From: Alistipes_A hominis
Lineage (GTDB): Bacteria > Bacteroidota > Bacteroidia > Bacteroidales > Rikenellaceae
DNA length: 64,000 bases
Assembly: GCF_014288115.1 (NCBI RefSeq)
Contig: NZ_JACOOK010000001.1
Coordinates: 372,001 to 436,000 of the forward strand
Direction: 5' to 3'
Positions 9,658 to 17,866 of the stretch are shown here, piece after piece. Every line of letters begins with the position of its first letter. Position 1 is the stretch's first letter. The notes beneath the pieces were generated by a model. That model was not told the DNA's origin. It searched no databases and saw only the letters and a list, made by a program, of their open reading frames with translations. The position numbers and the translations under genes are program-made.

Positions 9658-10869
9658 TTACAGCGTTTTCAATCGGATGTCGTCGATTCCGTAATTCGTT
9701 CCGAGACAATCGAAACGAATCACCAGATTTTTGGTCTTCGGGATTCCCTCCGTAACGGAGACCTGAGCCCATTTTTTATTCGCCGGACGAGCATCGGACG
9801 CGATCGGAAGCTGCGTAAAATTAGCCCCTTCATCCTGACTCACGCTGACCGTCAGGTTATTCACATCGTAAGCCTGCGAAAAACTACAGCATCCGAACGA
9901 CAGCACCAGATCGTTCGCCGCCATCGACGTATTCAGGCCCGAAACCGTAAAATAGGCGCCGGACGTCTTGAACAACAGGTAATTTCCGCCGGAAGCGCCG
10001 TTGTAATCGGAAGGAGCGGCCGACGAAACGAAAGCGCCCGATCCCGCATACGAAGCTTTCAGGTACGACCATTTCGCATACCCGCTGACATTTTGCTCGA
10101 CCGAAACGGGAACGCCGCCCATCGTCTCCGTATAATCGACCACGCCGGAAGGGAAAACGACCGCCACGTCCTGCTCGCTCACATCGGTCGAAACCGTAAT
10201 ATCGAGTTTCAGGTTTCCCGAAACCGACTGAGGCGCGTCGTCGACGCTCACGTTATAGACGGTTTGGGCATCCAGCGTCAGCTCCTGCTCGTATTCCACT
10301 CCGTCGGCCGTAACGACGATCGTCGCCCGGTCGGCCGGAAAATAGCCGATTCGCCCACCGGAAACGTCGTCGTCAGTAAATGTCAGAGCGCCCTGGATCT
10401 GCCGGATCGTCGTTGAACGCGTCGAATGGTTGGCGCGAAAAGCTTCCGAATAGCTGACCCGGACGCCGGCATTGGTCTGCTTGCAGCCGATCGAAACCGG
10501 GGTTTCGTTGTCAACGGCGATCGACACCCCCGCCGATCCGCCGTAAACGGGCGTATCGAAAGCCGGCGCAGTAAAAGACTGCGAATAGGTCCGCACCGTA
10601 TAAACTCCCGAAGGCAATTCGATAGGCCCCGGATCGACGCCGATGGGCGACAGCTTTTTAATCACCGTTTCGTTTTGCAGGATCTCGAGCGTGAAGGTGG
10701 CGGCATCCGCACTTTTGGTTGCCGACGCAGTTACGACTCTCACGGTCGGATCGACATCCAGGCGGACAACAAGCGATCCGTTTCCGACATTTCCGGGATC
10801 GTTTTTAGCGCACGATCCCCAGCCCATTGCCGTTATCAGCAATGGGAACAACAGGTTCCTTCTTTTCAT
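9658..10869 (-). CDS. DUF4493-type surface lipoprotein
   Basis: This 403-residue predicted lipoprotein has a signal peptide ending in lipobox GWGSC with Cys20. The region of about 28-240 resembles the DUF4493 family of Bacteroidota (GSLVVRLDV, then LPSGVYTVRTYS and SIGCKQTNAGVRVSYS). The C-terminal portion of about 150 residues looks like a beta-sandwich with GAYFTVSGL and NLVIRFDCLGTNYGIDDI, suggesting carbohydrate or surface binding. It lies 10 nt after the beta-propeller lipoprotein gene, so the two are probably co-transcribed. No catalytic residues can be assigned; a role in glycan capture or adhesion is inference. Confidence 0.65.
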   Translation of the reverse strand: MKRRNLLFPLLITAMGWGSCAKNDPGNVGNGSLVVRLDVDPTVRVVTASATKSADAATFTLEILQNETVIKKLSPIGVDPGPIELPSGVYTVRTYSQSFTAPAFDTPVYGGSAGVSIAVDNETPVSIGCKQTNAGVRVSYSEAFRANHSTRSTTIRQIQGALTFTDDDVSGGRIGYFPADRATIVVTADGVEYEQELTLDAQTVYNVSVDDAPQSVSGNLKLDITVSTDVSEQDVAVVFPSGVVDYTETMGGVPVSVEQNVSGYAKWSYLKASYAGSGAFVSSAAPSDYNGASGGNYLLFKTSGAYFTVSGLNTSMAANDLVLSFGCCSFSQAYDVNNLTVSVSQDEGANFTQLPIASDARPANKKWAQVSVTEGIPKTKNLVIRFDCLGTNYGIDDIRLKTL

Positions 10870-10879
10870 AGTAGTTTGG

Positions 10880-12319
10880 TTATTCGGTCAGTTTCAATGG
10901 ACTCCACCACGTATTCCATTGTCCCCACACAGCTTCCGGCGTACCGTACGCATAGGAGATATACTGCTGCACCCCTTTGCGCATGTGTCCCCGGCCGTCG
11001 CCGCTCCACCCGCAATTGTGCAGGTAAGGCTTCAAATTATCACGAATCTCTCCTTTCCGGGTAAAATGGATTCCGTCCTCCGATTCCCACAACACGATAT
11101 AGCTGTCGGGACCCATCCGCTGGGCGGCATGGATCGCCTGAAATTTCTTGAGATCGTCACGGTATTTCACATCGCAATGATCGGCCCCTTTGATGTCGCT
11201 CTTATTGATCACCGTCCCGTGGAAATTCAGATGGGCGGGCCAATTCGGATCGTTCGCATCGGCCGTAACCAACCGGGTCGTTATCGACTCGTCGCCCGTC
11301 GCATTCCAGGTATAATAGCAATAGACGCTGTCGCCGAGCACCACGAACGACGGCTCCCCGGCTCCGAACTTCTTCGGATCGTCCGTGTACCGGATCATCG
11401 GCTGTACGTCCGTCCCGGTAGTCCAGCCCGAACCGTTCCACTTTTCCCACGGGCCTACCGGCGATTTCGAACGGGCGATATAAACATGGTTTTCGACCAT
11501 CCCCTCGTTTTCAGTAGAAGTATAACCCGCATAGTAATAATCGCCCCACTGGGCTACGGCCGGGTCGCATACCGAAAAATGATCGGAAGCAAATTCGGTC
11601 GGAAGCAGCACCATCTGCTCCGGAGTCCACGTTTTGCCTCCGTCGGTCGAATGCTGATAGGAAGCCTGATCCCAGAATATGGTTCCGTCCGAAAAGTCCT
11701 GCGACACGCGTGCCCGGAAGCTACCGGCGACCTCTTCTCCGTTCAAATAGTTGGTCACCCCTTCCATATTCTTATCCGACTGCCAGACCATACACTGGTC
11801 GTTGTTGCCGTCGCTGAGCGTCCACAAGTATTCGCCGTACGGAAACTTATCCTTGTTGACCAGCTCCAGGCTCTGGTTGTCCTTATAATTTTCATAGCGC
11901 TGCGTGGCCACCGGACGGTGCCGCAGGGTCGTTTTATAGTCGGTATCCCACCGGTACAGGCTGAACGTAAGCGATGCGTTTTTCGCCTGTTGATTCGGGC
12001 AGATCACGCGTACCGAATAGAACGGTTTGGTTTCGGCGAACCGCTGGGCGGCCGTCATGCCTTTGCCCAGCACGACCGGCTTCATGACGGCATCGGCATC
12101 GAATTTCAGATTGCCGTCGTCGTGATAACCGCCCGGAGCGGCGAACCACGCATCGACCGAGCCGTCTTTGTTGACGATGATGGAAGGTCCGTAACGGTAC
12201 TGTCCGCCGGTGTAAATATCCCACCCCGTCTCGACGACGGGAATTTCCAGAGCCGACTTGCAACCGCCCAAAGCCAGCGCCGGAATCATTGCCAAAACCA
12301 ATTTCATTCTCTTTTTCAT
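10880..12319 (-). CDS. Beta-propeller lipoprotein, glycosidase-like
   Basis: This 479-residue predicted lipoprotein has lipobox LGGC with Cys20. Blade-like repeats are seen: QYRYGPSIIVNKDGSVDAWF, YQHSTDGGKTW, CDPAVAQWGDYYYAGYTS, GAGEPSFVVLGDSVYCYYTW and SYIVLWESEDGIHF. This resembles five-bladed propeller enzymes such as GH43- or GH117-like proteins. Acidic residues in DPAV and GEPS could be catalytic, but I cannot assign a family. It is the first gene of a two-lipoprotein unit with the DUF4493 protein. No SusC/SusD pair lies nearby. Sugar target unknown. Confidence 0.6.
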   Translation of the reverse strand: MKKRMKLVLAMIPALALGGCKSALEIPVVETGWDIYTGGQYRYGPSIIVNKDGSVDAWFAAPGGYHDDGNLKFDADAVMKPVVLGKGMTAAQRFAETKPFYSVRVICPNQQAKNASLTFSLYRWDTDYKTTLRHRPVATQRYENYKDNQSLELVNKDKFPYGEYLWTLSDGNNDQCMVWQSDKNMEGVTNYLNGEEVAGSFRARVSQDFSDGTIFWDQASYQHSTDGGKTWTPEQMVLLPTEFASDHFSVCDPAVAQWGDYYYAGYTSTENEGMVENHVYIARSKSPVGPWEKWNGSGWTTGTDVQPMIRYTDDPKKFGAGEPSFVVLGDSVYCYYTWNATGDESITTRLVTADANDPNWPAHLNFHGTVINKSDIKGADHCDVKYRDDLKKFQAIHAAQRMGPDSYIVLWESEDGIHFTRKGEIRDNLKPYLHNCGWSGDGRGHMRKGVQQYISYAYGTPEAVWGQWNTWWSPLKLTE

Positions 12320-12388
12320 AGGTCAAAAATTTAAGGATGCGCAAATATCGTATTCAGACCCAAAAACCGTTCCAGACGGCCTTAATAT

Positions 12389-12396
12389 CAAAATTA
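12389..12396 (-). promoter_or_regulatory. Candidate -7 box for the lipoprotein pair
   Basis: The minus strand reads TAATTTTG, matching TAnnTTTG, and would start transcription near 12382, about 60 nt before the ATG at 12319. The surrounding 12345-12505 is AT-rich and otherwise holds nothing I can name. Confidence 0.4.
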
Positions 12397-12505
12397 AATT
12401 ATTTTTTCTGAAATAACAAATTCATCCGTAAAATTATTCCGAAAAGACGCAAATAGTCGCGCTTTTCGCTAAACAGATATCCCGACTTCGGGTTTTGCCA
12501 ACAGT

Positions 12506-13651
12506 CTATTCCAGCAACCGGACGATCCGTCCGCAGGCCTCCCCGTCCCCGTAGGGATTCACGGCCTCGCTCATTGCCCGGTAATAAACGGGGTCGGTCA
12601 ACAAAGCGGAAACCTCGGAAACGATCCGGGCCTCGTCCGTACCGACCAACTTGACCGTACCGGCCTGCACGGCCTCCGGCCGTTCGGTGGTTTCGCGCAT
12701 CACCAACACCGGTTTACCGAGCCCCGGAGCCTCTTCCTGAATGCCTCCGCTGTCGGTCAGCACGACCGCGCTTTTCTCCATCAGGTATACGAAAGGCAGG
12801 TATTCCTGCGGTTCGATCAAGAACAGGTTCTGCGGCGCGTCCGTCCCGAAAACCTCGCCGATCGGGCGCCGCACGTTCGGGTTCAAGTGCATCGGATAGA
12901 CGAAATCGACCTCCGGGAACCTGCCGGTCAGCGTCCGGATCGCCGTACAAATACGCAAAAAGCCGTCCCCGAAATTTTCCCGCCGGTGTCCGGTAATCAG
13001 CACCAGCCGGCGATCGGACAATCGCCTCGCGGCATCGTATCCCGCCCGCCGCAGCTCCCCTGCCAGTCTCCCGGCCAGGGCCTCGTCCGACTTGATCCGT
13101 CCGACCACCGCATGGAGCGCATCGATCACCGTATTGCCGGTCACGAATATCCGGTCGTCCGGAACGCCCTCCCGCAACAGGTTTTCGCGGGCCAGCGAGG
13201 TCGGCGCGAAGTGAAACGACGCCAGCCGCCCGGTTAACTGACGGTTGATCTCCTCGGGCCATGGGTTGTACATATCGTGCGTACGCAGGCCCGCTTCGAC
13301 ATGCCCCACCGGAATCCGCGCGTAGAAAGCCGCCAGCGCGGCGGCCGCGGAAGTGGTCGTATCGCCGTGCACCAACACCACGTCCGGCTTCGCTTCGGCC
13401 AGCACGCCGCGCATCCCGGCCAGCACGGCCGTCGTAATATCGTAGAGATCCTGCCCCTGCTTCATGATATTCAGGTCGTAATCGGGAACGATCCCGAACA
13501 GACGCAACACCTGATCCAGCATCTCGCGGTGCTGTCCGCTGACGCAGACGACCGTTTCGAACCGGTCGGGACGCTCCCGGAGCGCTCCGACCAGCGGGGC
13601 CATTTTGATCGCCTCCGGCCGGGTGCCGAAAACCAGCATGATTTTTTTCAT
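12506..13651 (-). CDS. wecB: UDP-N-acetylglucosamine 2-epimerase (non-hydrolysing)
   Basis: This 381-residue GT-B-fold enzyme converts UDP-GlcNAc to UDP-ManNAc in the cytoplasm. GTRPEAIKM is at the N-terminus; GHRRENFG and DSGGIQEEAPGLGKP lie further on, all typical of WecB. I chose the ATG at 13651 because it begins directly with MKKIMLVFGTRPEA. Longer upstream starts would run back over the end of wecC. It follows wecC by 4 nt, so the pair makes UDP-ManNAcA for a surface polysaccharide. No other polysaccharide genes are in the window. Confidence 0.93.
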   Translation of the reverse strand: MKKIMLVFGTRPEAIKMAPLVGALRERPDRFETVVCVSGQHREMLDQVLRLFGIVPDYDLNIMKQGQDLYDITTAVLAGMRGVLAEAKPDVVLVHGDTTTSAAAALAAFYARIPVGHVEAGLRTHDMYNPWPEEINRQLTGRLASFHFAPTSLARENLLREGVPDDRIFVTGNTVIDALHAVVGRIKSDEALAGRLAGELRRAGYDAARRLSDRRLVLITGHRRENFGDGFLRICTAIRTLTGRFPEVDFVYPMHLNPNVRRPIGEVFGTDAPQNLFLIEPQEYLPFVYLMEKSAVVLTDSGGIQEEAPGLGKPVLVMRETTERPEAVQAGTVKLVGTDEARIVSEVSALLTDPVYYRAMSEAVNPYGDGEACGRIVRLLE

Positions 13652-13655
13652 TCCG

Positions 13656-14873
13656 TTACTGTTTTTTAAAAACGCCGCAAAAATCGAGAATAACGGCGTC
13701 ATCCCGATATTCCAGAGTTTTAAATTCTTTGTGCGCCACCAAAAAAGCGATAATATCAGATTCGGCATAAGCCTTCCGGTAATCGGCGAGTTTGAATACC
13801 GAATGCTCCCGCACGTTCGGCTCGACGATCCGGTAATCGGCATCCTCCCCCTCCATCACTTTCGAAGCGATATACTTGGCAGGACTCTCGCGCAGGTCGT
13901 CGATATTCGGCTTGAAAGCCAGTCCCATCAGGGCTACCCGCGGGGGACGCCCCTGCGTCACTTTGAACCGCTGGATAGCGGCTTTGACCTGCCCGGCGCA
14001 CCAGAAGGCCTTATAATTGTTGATCTCGCGCGATTTGGCGATCAACTGCGACTCGCTCGGAAAATCGGCCGTGATAAAATAAGGGTCGACCGCAATGCAG
14101 TGGCCCCCCACCCCGCTGCCGGGTTGCAGGATATGTACGCGCGGATGTTTGTTCGCCAGTTCGATCAATTCCCAGACGTTGATCCCCGCTTTGGCGCAGA
14201 TCAGCGAAAGTTCGTTGGCAAAGGCAATCTGAACGTCGCGCGACGAATTTTCGGTCAGCTTACACATCTCGGCCGTCCGGGCATTGGTCGGATGCAGCGC
14301 GCCCTCCACGAAACGGGCGTAAAAAGCCATCGCCCGCTGCGTCGAAGCCTCGTCGATCCCGCCGATCACCCGGTCGTTGTGTACCAACTCGTGCAACACG
14401 TTGCCCGGCAGCACCCGCTCCGGACAGTAGGCGACGTGCAGTTGCCCTTCGAGCTCGGGCCGCTCCGAAAAGATCAGCCTCGCCATCCGGTCGGTCGTTC
14501 CGACCGGCGAAGTGGATTCGATGATAAAAAGGTCGCCCGCTTTCAGCAACGGAACGACCGAACGCGTAGCGGCCTCCACGTACGAAACGTCCGGCTCGTG
14601 ATTCCCTTTGAACGGAGTCGGCACGACGATCAGGTAAACGCCGCTCGCGACCGGCTTCGTAGCGGCCCGGAACCGCCCCGCCCGCACGACTTCGCGGACT
14701 ACCTCCCGCAATCCCGGTTCGACAATGTGAATCTCGCCCCGGTTGACGGTATCCACGACCTGCGGATCGATATCGACTCCGATGACCTGCAATCCTTTGG
14801 ATGCGGCCACGGCCGCCGTCGGCAGGCCGATATAGCCCAACCCGAGAAAAAGTATCTGTTCGGTACTCTCCAT
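13656..14873 (-). CDS. wecC: UDP-N-acetyl-D-mannosaminuronate dehydrogenase
   Basis: This 405-residue NAD-dependent enzyme oxidises UDP-ManNAc at C6 to UDP-ManNAcA by two successive steps. The Rossmann motif GLGYIGLPTA is at 11-20, the substrate loop SPVGTTDRM lies mid-protein, and the catalytic cysteine sits near residue 258 in GGHCIAVDP. The C-terminal UDP-binding domain has MGLAFKPNIDDLRESP. It is upstream of wecB on the same strand. A TAACTTTA sequence at 14941-14948 (minus strand) is one base off the usual -7 box and may be its promoter. Confidence 0.92.
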   Translation of the reverse strand: MESTEQILFLGLGYIGLPTAAVAASKGLQVIGVDIDPQVVDTVNRGEIHIVEPGLREVVREVVRAGRFRAATKPVASGVYLIVVPTPFKGNHEPDVSYVEAATRSVVPLLKAGDLFIIESTSPVGTTDRMARLIFSERPELEGQLHVAYCPERVLPGNVLHELVHNDRVIGGIDEASTQRAMAFYARFVEGALHPTNARTAEMCKLTENSSRDVQIAFANELSLICAKAGINVWELIELANKHPRVHILQPGSGVGGHCIAVDPYFITADFPSESQLIAKSREINNYKAFWCAGQVKAAIQRFKVTQGRPPRVALMGLAFKPNIDDLRESPAKYIASKVMEGEDADYRIVEPNVREHSVFKLADYRKAYAESDIIAFLVAHKEFKTLEYRDDAVILDFCGVFKKQ

Positions 14874-15021
14874 AACTGTTCTGATGCTTTTAGATACAAC
14901 CGATCGTTGCGGCGCTTCCTGCGTCGCACAATCGGCGCGATAAAGTTACGGAAATTTACGAATTTCTACGCTATCGCCCCGTTTTAATCACATTTTCAGG
15001 CAGAAACAATTTTGGTCCGGG

Positions 15022-15864
15022 TTAATGGCGAAATAATTCCACGCAGGAAGGGATCCGGTCGATCTCGTAATAAACCGCATGAATCCGTTCCGGATGAACG
15101 ATCACAATCTGCAAACCGGGTTTCTCTTTTCCCGCCGGGTGGCCGGCTGAACCGGCTACCGAGAAATGCGTATCGTTAAAATCGGATTCCGTCCGGCGAC
15201 ACAGGTGTCCGGCCAGCACCAGATCGACGCGATAACGGGCGCAGAGATCGAGGTATCGCTGCCGTTCCTGCGACGGAATGTTTTCGTCGGCGTCGGGTTC
15301 GTCCGGCCGGTTTACAAAAAACGGATGATGTCCGATCAAGATCCGGCGCCGGTATTTCCCGGCGTGCCGGAGCTGCTTTTCGAGCCAATCGTATTGCTGC
15401 CGGCGCTGCCCGGAGTTTCCCGCTTTTACGACCGGCGTATTCAGGCCGATCACGCAACACCCTTCCTTACGGAAAACGAAACGATCGCTGCCGTACCGGC
15501 CGATAAAATCCTGCACCGCTTCGGGCGAGGCTTCGTCCCCTACGTCGCAGGCGCCCGGCAACAGATAAATCGGGATTTTCGAATCGATCCGGCGGCACAA
15601 CTCCCGGAACCCGGCCAGTTGGGCGGCGTTCCCGCGGTCGTTCACCAGGTTCCCGGAAATCACCACGAATGCGGGCTTCAACCGGTTGATCGCGTCGACA
15701 AACTGCTTGAACTGCTGTTTTTCCCGCTCGAAACCGCCGTCCTCACTACAAAGGCCCAACCGCGGATCGCTCAACTGAACGAAAAAGAACGACCGGTCCT
15801 TTCCCGGGGCGGAAAAAGAAAAAGAAAACAGCATACAAAACAAAAAGAATACGATACGTTTCAT
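15022..15864 (-). CDS. CPPED1-like calcineurin-fold phosphoesterase, catalytic residues degenerate
   Basis: This 280-residue protein has a signal peptide (MKRIVFFLFCMLFSFSFS) and a calcineurin-like metallophosphoesterase fold closest in pattern to CPPED1/CSTP1 (SDPRLG, GHHPF, late VAGSAGHPAGKEKPGLQIVIV). The metal-site motifs are altered: GDxxD is GNLVND (about 71-76), GNH[DE] is GACD (about 104-107) and GHxH is GHLC (about 219-222). It is probably exported. Loss of several metal ligands suggests a binding protein or changed chemistry. A TAACTTTA sequence at 15922-15929 (minus strand) may be its promoter. Confidence 0.75.
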   Translation of the reverse strand: MKRIVFFLFCMLFSFSFSAPGKDRSFFFVQLSDPRLGLCSEDGGFEREKQQFKQFVDAINRLKPAFVVISGNLVNDRGNAAQLAGFRELCRRIDSKIPIYLLPGACDVGDEASPEAVQDFIGRYGSDRFVFRKEGCCVIGLNTPVVKAGNSGQRRQQYDWLEKQLRHAGKYRRRILIGHHPFFVNRPDEPDADENIPSQERQRYLDLCARYRVDLVLAGHLCRRTESDFNDTHFSVAGSAGHPAGKEKPGLQIVIVHPERIHAVYYEIDRIPSCVELFRH

Positions 15865-16048
15865 AATCCGAGGAGATTAAATGACGATATTCAGCGCATA
15901 AAAAAATGCTATGACCGGTCGTAAAGTTAAAAATAATTGCCATAATTCAAAAATATTTGATTCCATATGCTCTTTTTGCGCCATCGTCCGCTTCAGGAAC
16001 GACTAAAATTCGGATCGTTCGGTATTTTTTATTCACGGATAAAACGGT

Positions 16049-16056
16049 ATCTTTGA
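16049..16056 (+). promoter_or_regulatory. -7 box for the flavin reductase gene
   Basis: TATCTTTG matches the consensus 28 nt before the ATG at 16085. Confidence 0.6.
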
Positions 16057-16084
16057 AAAGCACCGTTTTGAACATCGAATTACT

Positions 16085-16636
16085 ATGAAAAGGATTGCCA
16101 TTCTATCGTCCAGCGTGCGGACGGGACGCCTCAGTCACCGTGTCGCCCTCTATCTTCAACACTATCTGACGGCCAACGAACTGGCCGAAACCGAAATACT
16201 CGACCTGAAAGCGTACGATTTTCCGCTGTTCGAGGAACGTTTCGCCTTCCTGCCGAATCCGTCCGGGAAAGTGATCGATTTCACCGAACGATTCGTGGCG
16301 GCCGACGCGCTGATCATCGTCACTCCGGTCTACAACGCCTCCTTCCCGGCCGCGCTGAAAAACGTCATCGACCTGTACCTGCAGGAGTGGCGCCGCCAAC
16401 CGGTGGCGGTCGTTTCGGTCACCTCGGGCAAAGTGCCGGGAATCGCGACGGTACAGCAACTCCAGGCTTTGCTGCTGAAACTCGGGGCGTTGGTCGTACC
16501 GATGCTGTGCACGGTGATTTCGGCCGGGGAGACTTTCGACGAAAAAGGGACGGCCGCTTCTCCCGCAGCGACCGAGAAACTGCTGCGCCCGATGATCGAC
16601 GAGCTACTCTGGCTGACCGGTAAAACCGGCGAATAA
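16085..16636 (+). CDS. NADPH-dependent FMN reductase family protein
   Basis: This 183-residue flavodoxin-like protein shows the FMN phosphate loop SSSVRTGRLSHRVA (about 8-21), TPVYNASFPAALKN (about 80-93) and VSVTSGKVPG. These are typical of SsuE/YieF-like NAD(P)H:flavin or quinone reductases, which act in the cytoplasm. The substrate cannot be assigned. It is monocistronic with its own promoter and converges with the phosphatase gene across 26 nt. Confidence 0.82.
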   Translation: MKRIAILSSSVRTGRLSHRVALYLQHYLTANELAETEILDLKAYDFPLFEERFAFLPNPSGKVIDFTERFVAADALIIVTPVYNASFPAALKNVIDLYLQEWRRQPVAVVSVTSGKVPGIATVQQLQALLLKLGALVVPMLCTVISAGETFDEKGTAASPAATEKLLRPMIDELLWLTGKTGE

Positions 16637-16662
16637 GATTCCGGGAAACCCGAAGACGGCAT

Positions 16663-17151
16663 CTACCGTTCCGTCTCCGCCTGCCGGCTCACATAGCGGA
16701 ACAATCCGTCGCAGGCGTCTTCCAACAGATCGAGCACCCGCTCGAACCCTGCCGCCCCGCCGTAATAGGGATCCGGAACCTCCGTTTCGTCGAAACGGGT
16801 GCAGAAATCGGTCATTTTCCGGATCTCGGCCCGGCCATCCGCCGGAGCCTTGCGGCGCAGGTCCCGGATGTTCCGATCGTCCATACCGACGATCAAATCG
16901 AAACGGTTGAAATCTTCCGCAATCACCGGACGGGATATCGAAGTCAGCCGATATCCCCGTTGAGACGCATGCCGCTTCATTCGAGGATCGGCCCCCTCCC
17001 CCGCATGGTAACCGATTATTCCGGCCGAATCCACCTCGACCTTTCCGCTCATTCCGGCTTTGTCAACGGCCTCGCGAAACACGGCTTCGGCACTCGGAGA
17101 ACGGCATATATTCCCGAGACAGACAAAAAGCACTTTATATTTTCCGTTCAT
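16663..17151 (-). CDS. Low-molecular-weight protein-tyrosine phosphatase
   Basis: This 162-residue enzyme has the P-loop CLGNICRSP starting at Cys11, with Arg17 and Ser18, and the general-acid loop DPYYGG near residue 131. This is the complete CX5R plus DP signature of low-molecular-weight phosphotyrosine phosphatases. Such enzymes commonly regulate polysaccharide kinases or arsenate chemistry; no BY-kinase is nearby in the window. Likely cytoplasmic. Confidence 0.9.
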   Translation of the reverse strand: MNGKYKVLFVCLGNICRSPSAEAVFREAVDKAGMSGKVEVDSAGIIGYHAGEGADPRMKRHASQRGYRLTSISRPVIAEDFNRFDLIVGMDDRNIRDLRRKAPADGRAEIRKMTDFCTRFDETEVPDPYYGGAAGFERVLDLLEDACDGLFRYVSRQAETER

Positions 17152-17232
17152 AACAAATTATTTACATCCCGATCTTTTCGGTTTATCCGCCCGTTTTCCG
17201 AACACGCCGGGAAACGGATTTTATACCCGACG

Positions 17233-17240
17233 CAAAAATA
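17233..17240 (-). promoter_or_regulatory. -7 box for the tyrosine phosphatase gene
   Basis: The minus strand reads TATTTTTG, about 80 nt upstream of the ATG at 17151. Confidence 0.45.
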
Positions 17241-17326
17241 CAAAAAGTCCCGGAAAACCGCACCCGGAAAACAGACCACACAAAAAACCTGTAAATAAAC
17301 AATATACAGTAAAAACATCCGACAAT

Positions 17327-17342
17327 AACTAAGAAATTAGTT
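17327..17342. promoter_or_regulatory. BlaI-type operator O1, first locus
   Basis: AACTAA (17327-17332) and TTAGTT (17337-17342) form an inverted repeat with a 4-nt spacer. It is the same design as O2, 30 bp upstream centre to centre. A binding site for the adjacent BlaI-type regulator is inferred. Confidence 0.65.
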
Positions 17343-17350
17343 AAAAAAAC

Positions 17351-17381
17351 TTGCACAACTAAAATTTTAGTTATATGTTTG
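17351..17381 (+). promoter_or_regulatory. Promoter with embedded BlaI-type operator O2
   Basis: TTG at 17351-17353 and TATGTTTG at 17374-17381 are -33 and -7 boxes separated by 20 nt. The perfect 16-bp palindrome at 17357-17372 (AACTAAAATTTTAGTT) fills the spacer. Repressor bound there would block RNA polymerase, fitting autoregulation of the BlaI/M56 pair. Transcription would start near 17388, 16 nt before the ATG. Confidence 0.75.
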
Positions 17382-17403
17382 TTTTCAAATCAACCGGTAT
17401 ATT

Positions 17404-17814
17404 ATGAAAAAAGAGACGGAGCGGGAAAACATGCGGGAACTGACCCGGGCGGAACTCGAAATAATGCAAATCCTGTGGGACGAAAAAAACGCTTTCGTAA
17501 ACGATATCCTCGAACGGATGCCCGAACCGAAACCGGCCTATAATACGGTTTCGACGATCGTGCGCATCCTCGAAAAGAAAGGCGCCGTCGGGCACGAAGT
17601 CCTCGGAAAAAGCCACCGCTACTACCCGCTGTTCGGGCGCGAAGCCTACACGCAAAACCTGATGCAGGGAGTCGTCCGCAATTTCTTCGGCAACTCGTTC
17701 GCCCGAATGGTCTCGTTTTTCTGCGAAAAGGAACACTTGCCGGTCGACGAGTCCGAAAAAATCCTGCAAATCGCGCAGGAAGCCATCGCCCGAACAAAAA
17801 AACGAACCGAGTAA
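17404..17814 (+). CDS. BlaI/MecI family transcriptional repressor (first locus)
   Basis: This 136-residue winged-helix protein reads LTRAELEIMQILW, then PAYNTVSTIVRILEKKGAVGHEV, the recognition helix and wing of BlaI/MecI regulators. A C-terminal dimerisation helix region follows. Such repressors are usually cleaved or released by a membrane M56 peptidase, and one is encoded 52 nt downstream. Two palindromes in the promoter region (17327-17342, 17357-17372) are the likely binding sites. I see no beta-lactamase gene nearby, so the regulon is probably envelope-related rather than antibiotic-specific. Confidence 0.87.
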   Translation: MKKETERENMRELTRAELEIMQILWDEKNAFVNDILERMPEPKPAYNTVSTIVRILEKKGAVGHEVLGKSHRYYPLFGREAYTQNLMQGVVRNFFGNSFARMVSFFCEKEHLPVDESEKILQIAQEAIARTKKRTE

Positions 17815-17866
17815 CCCGGAACCGCACGGCGCACCCCGATCCGACGGTACCTCAACCGTAAAACTT

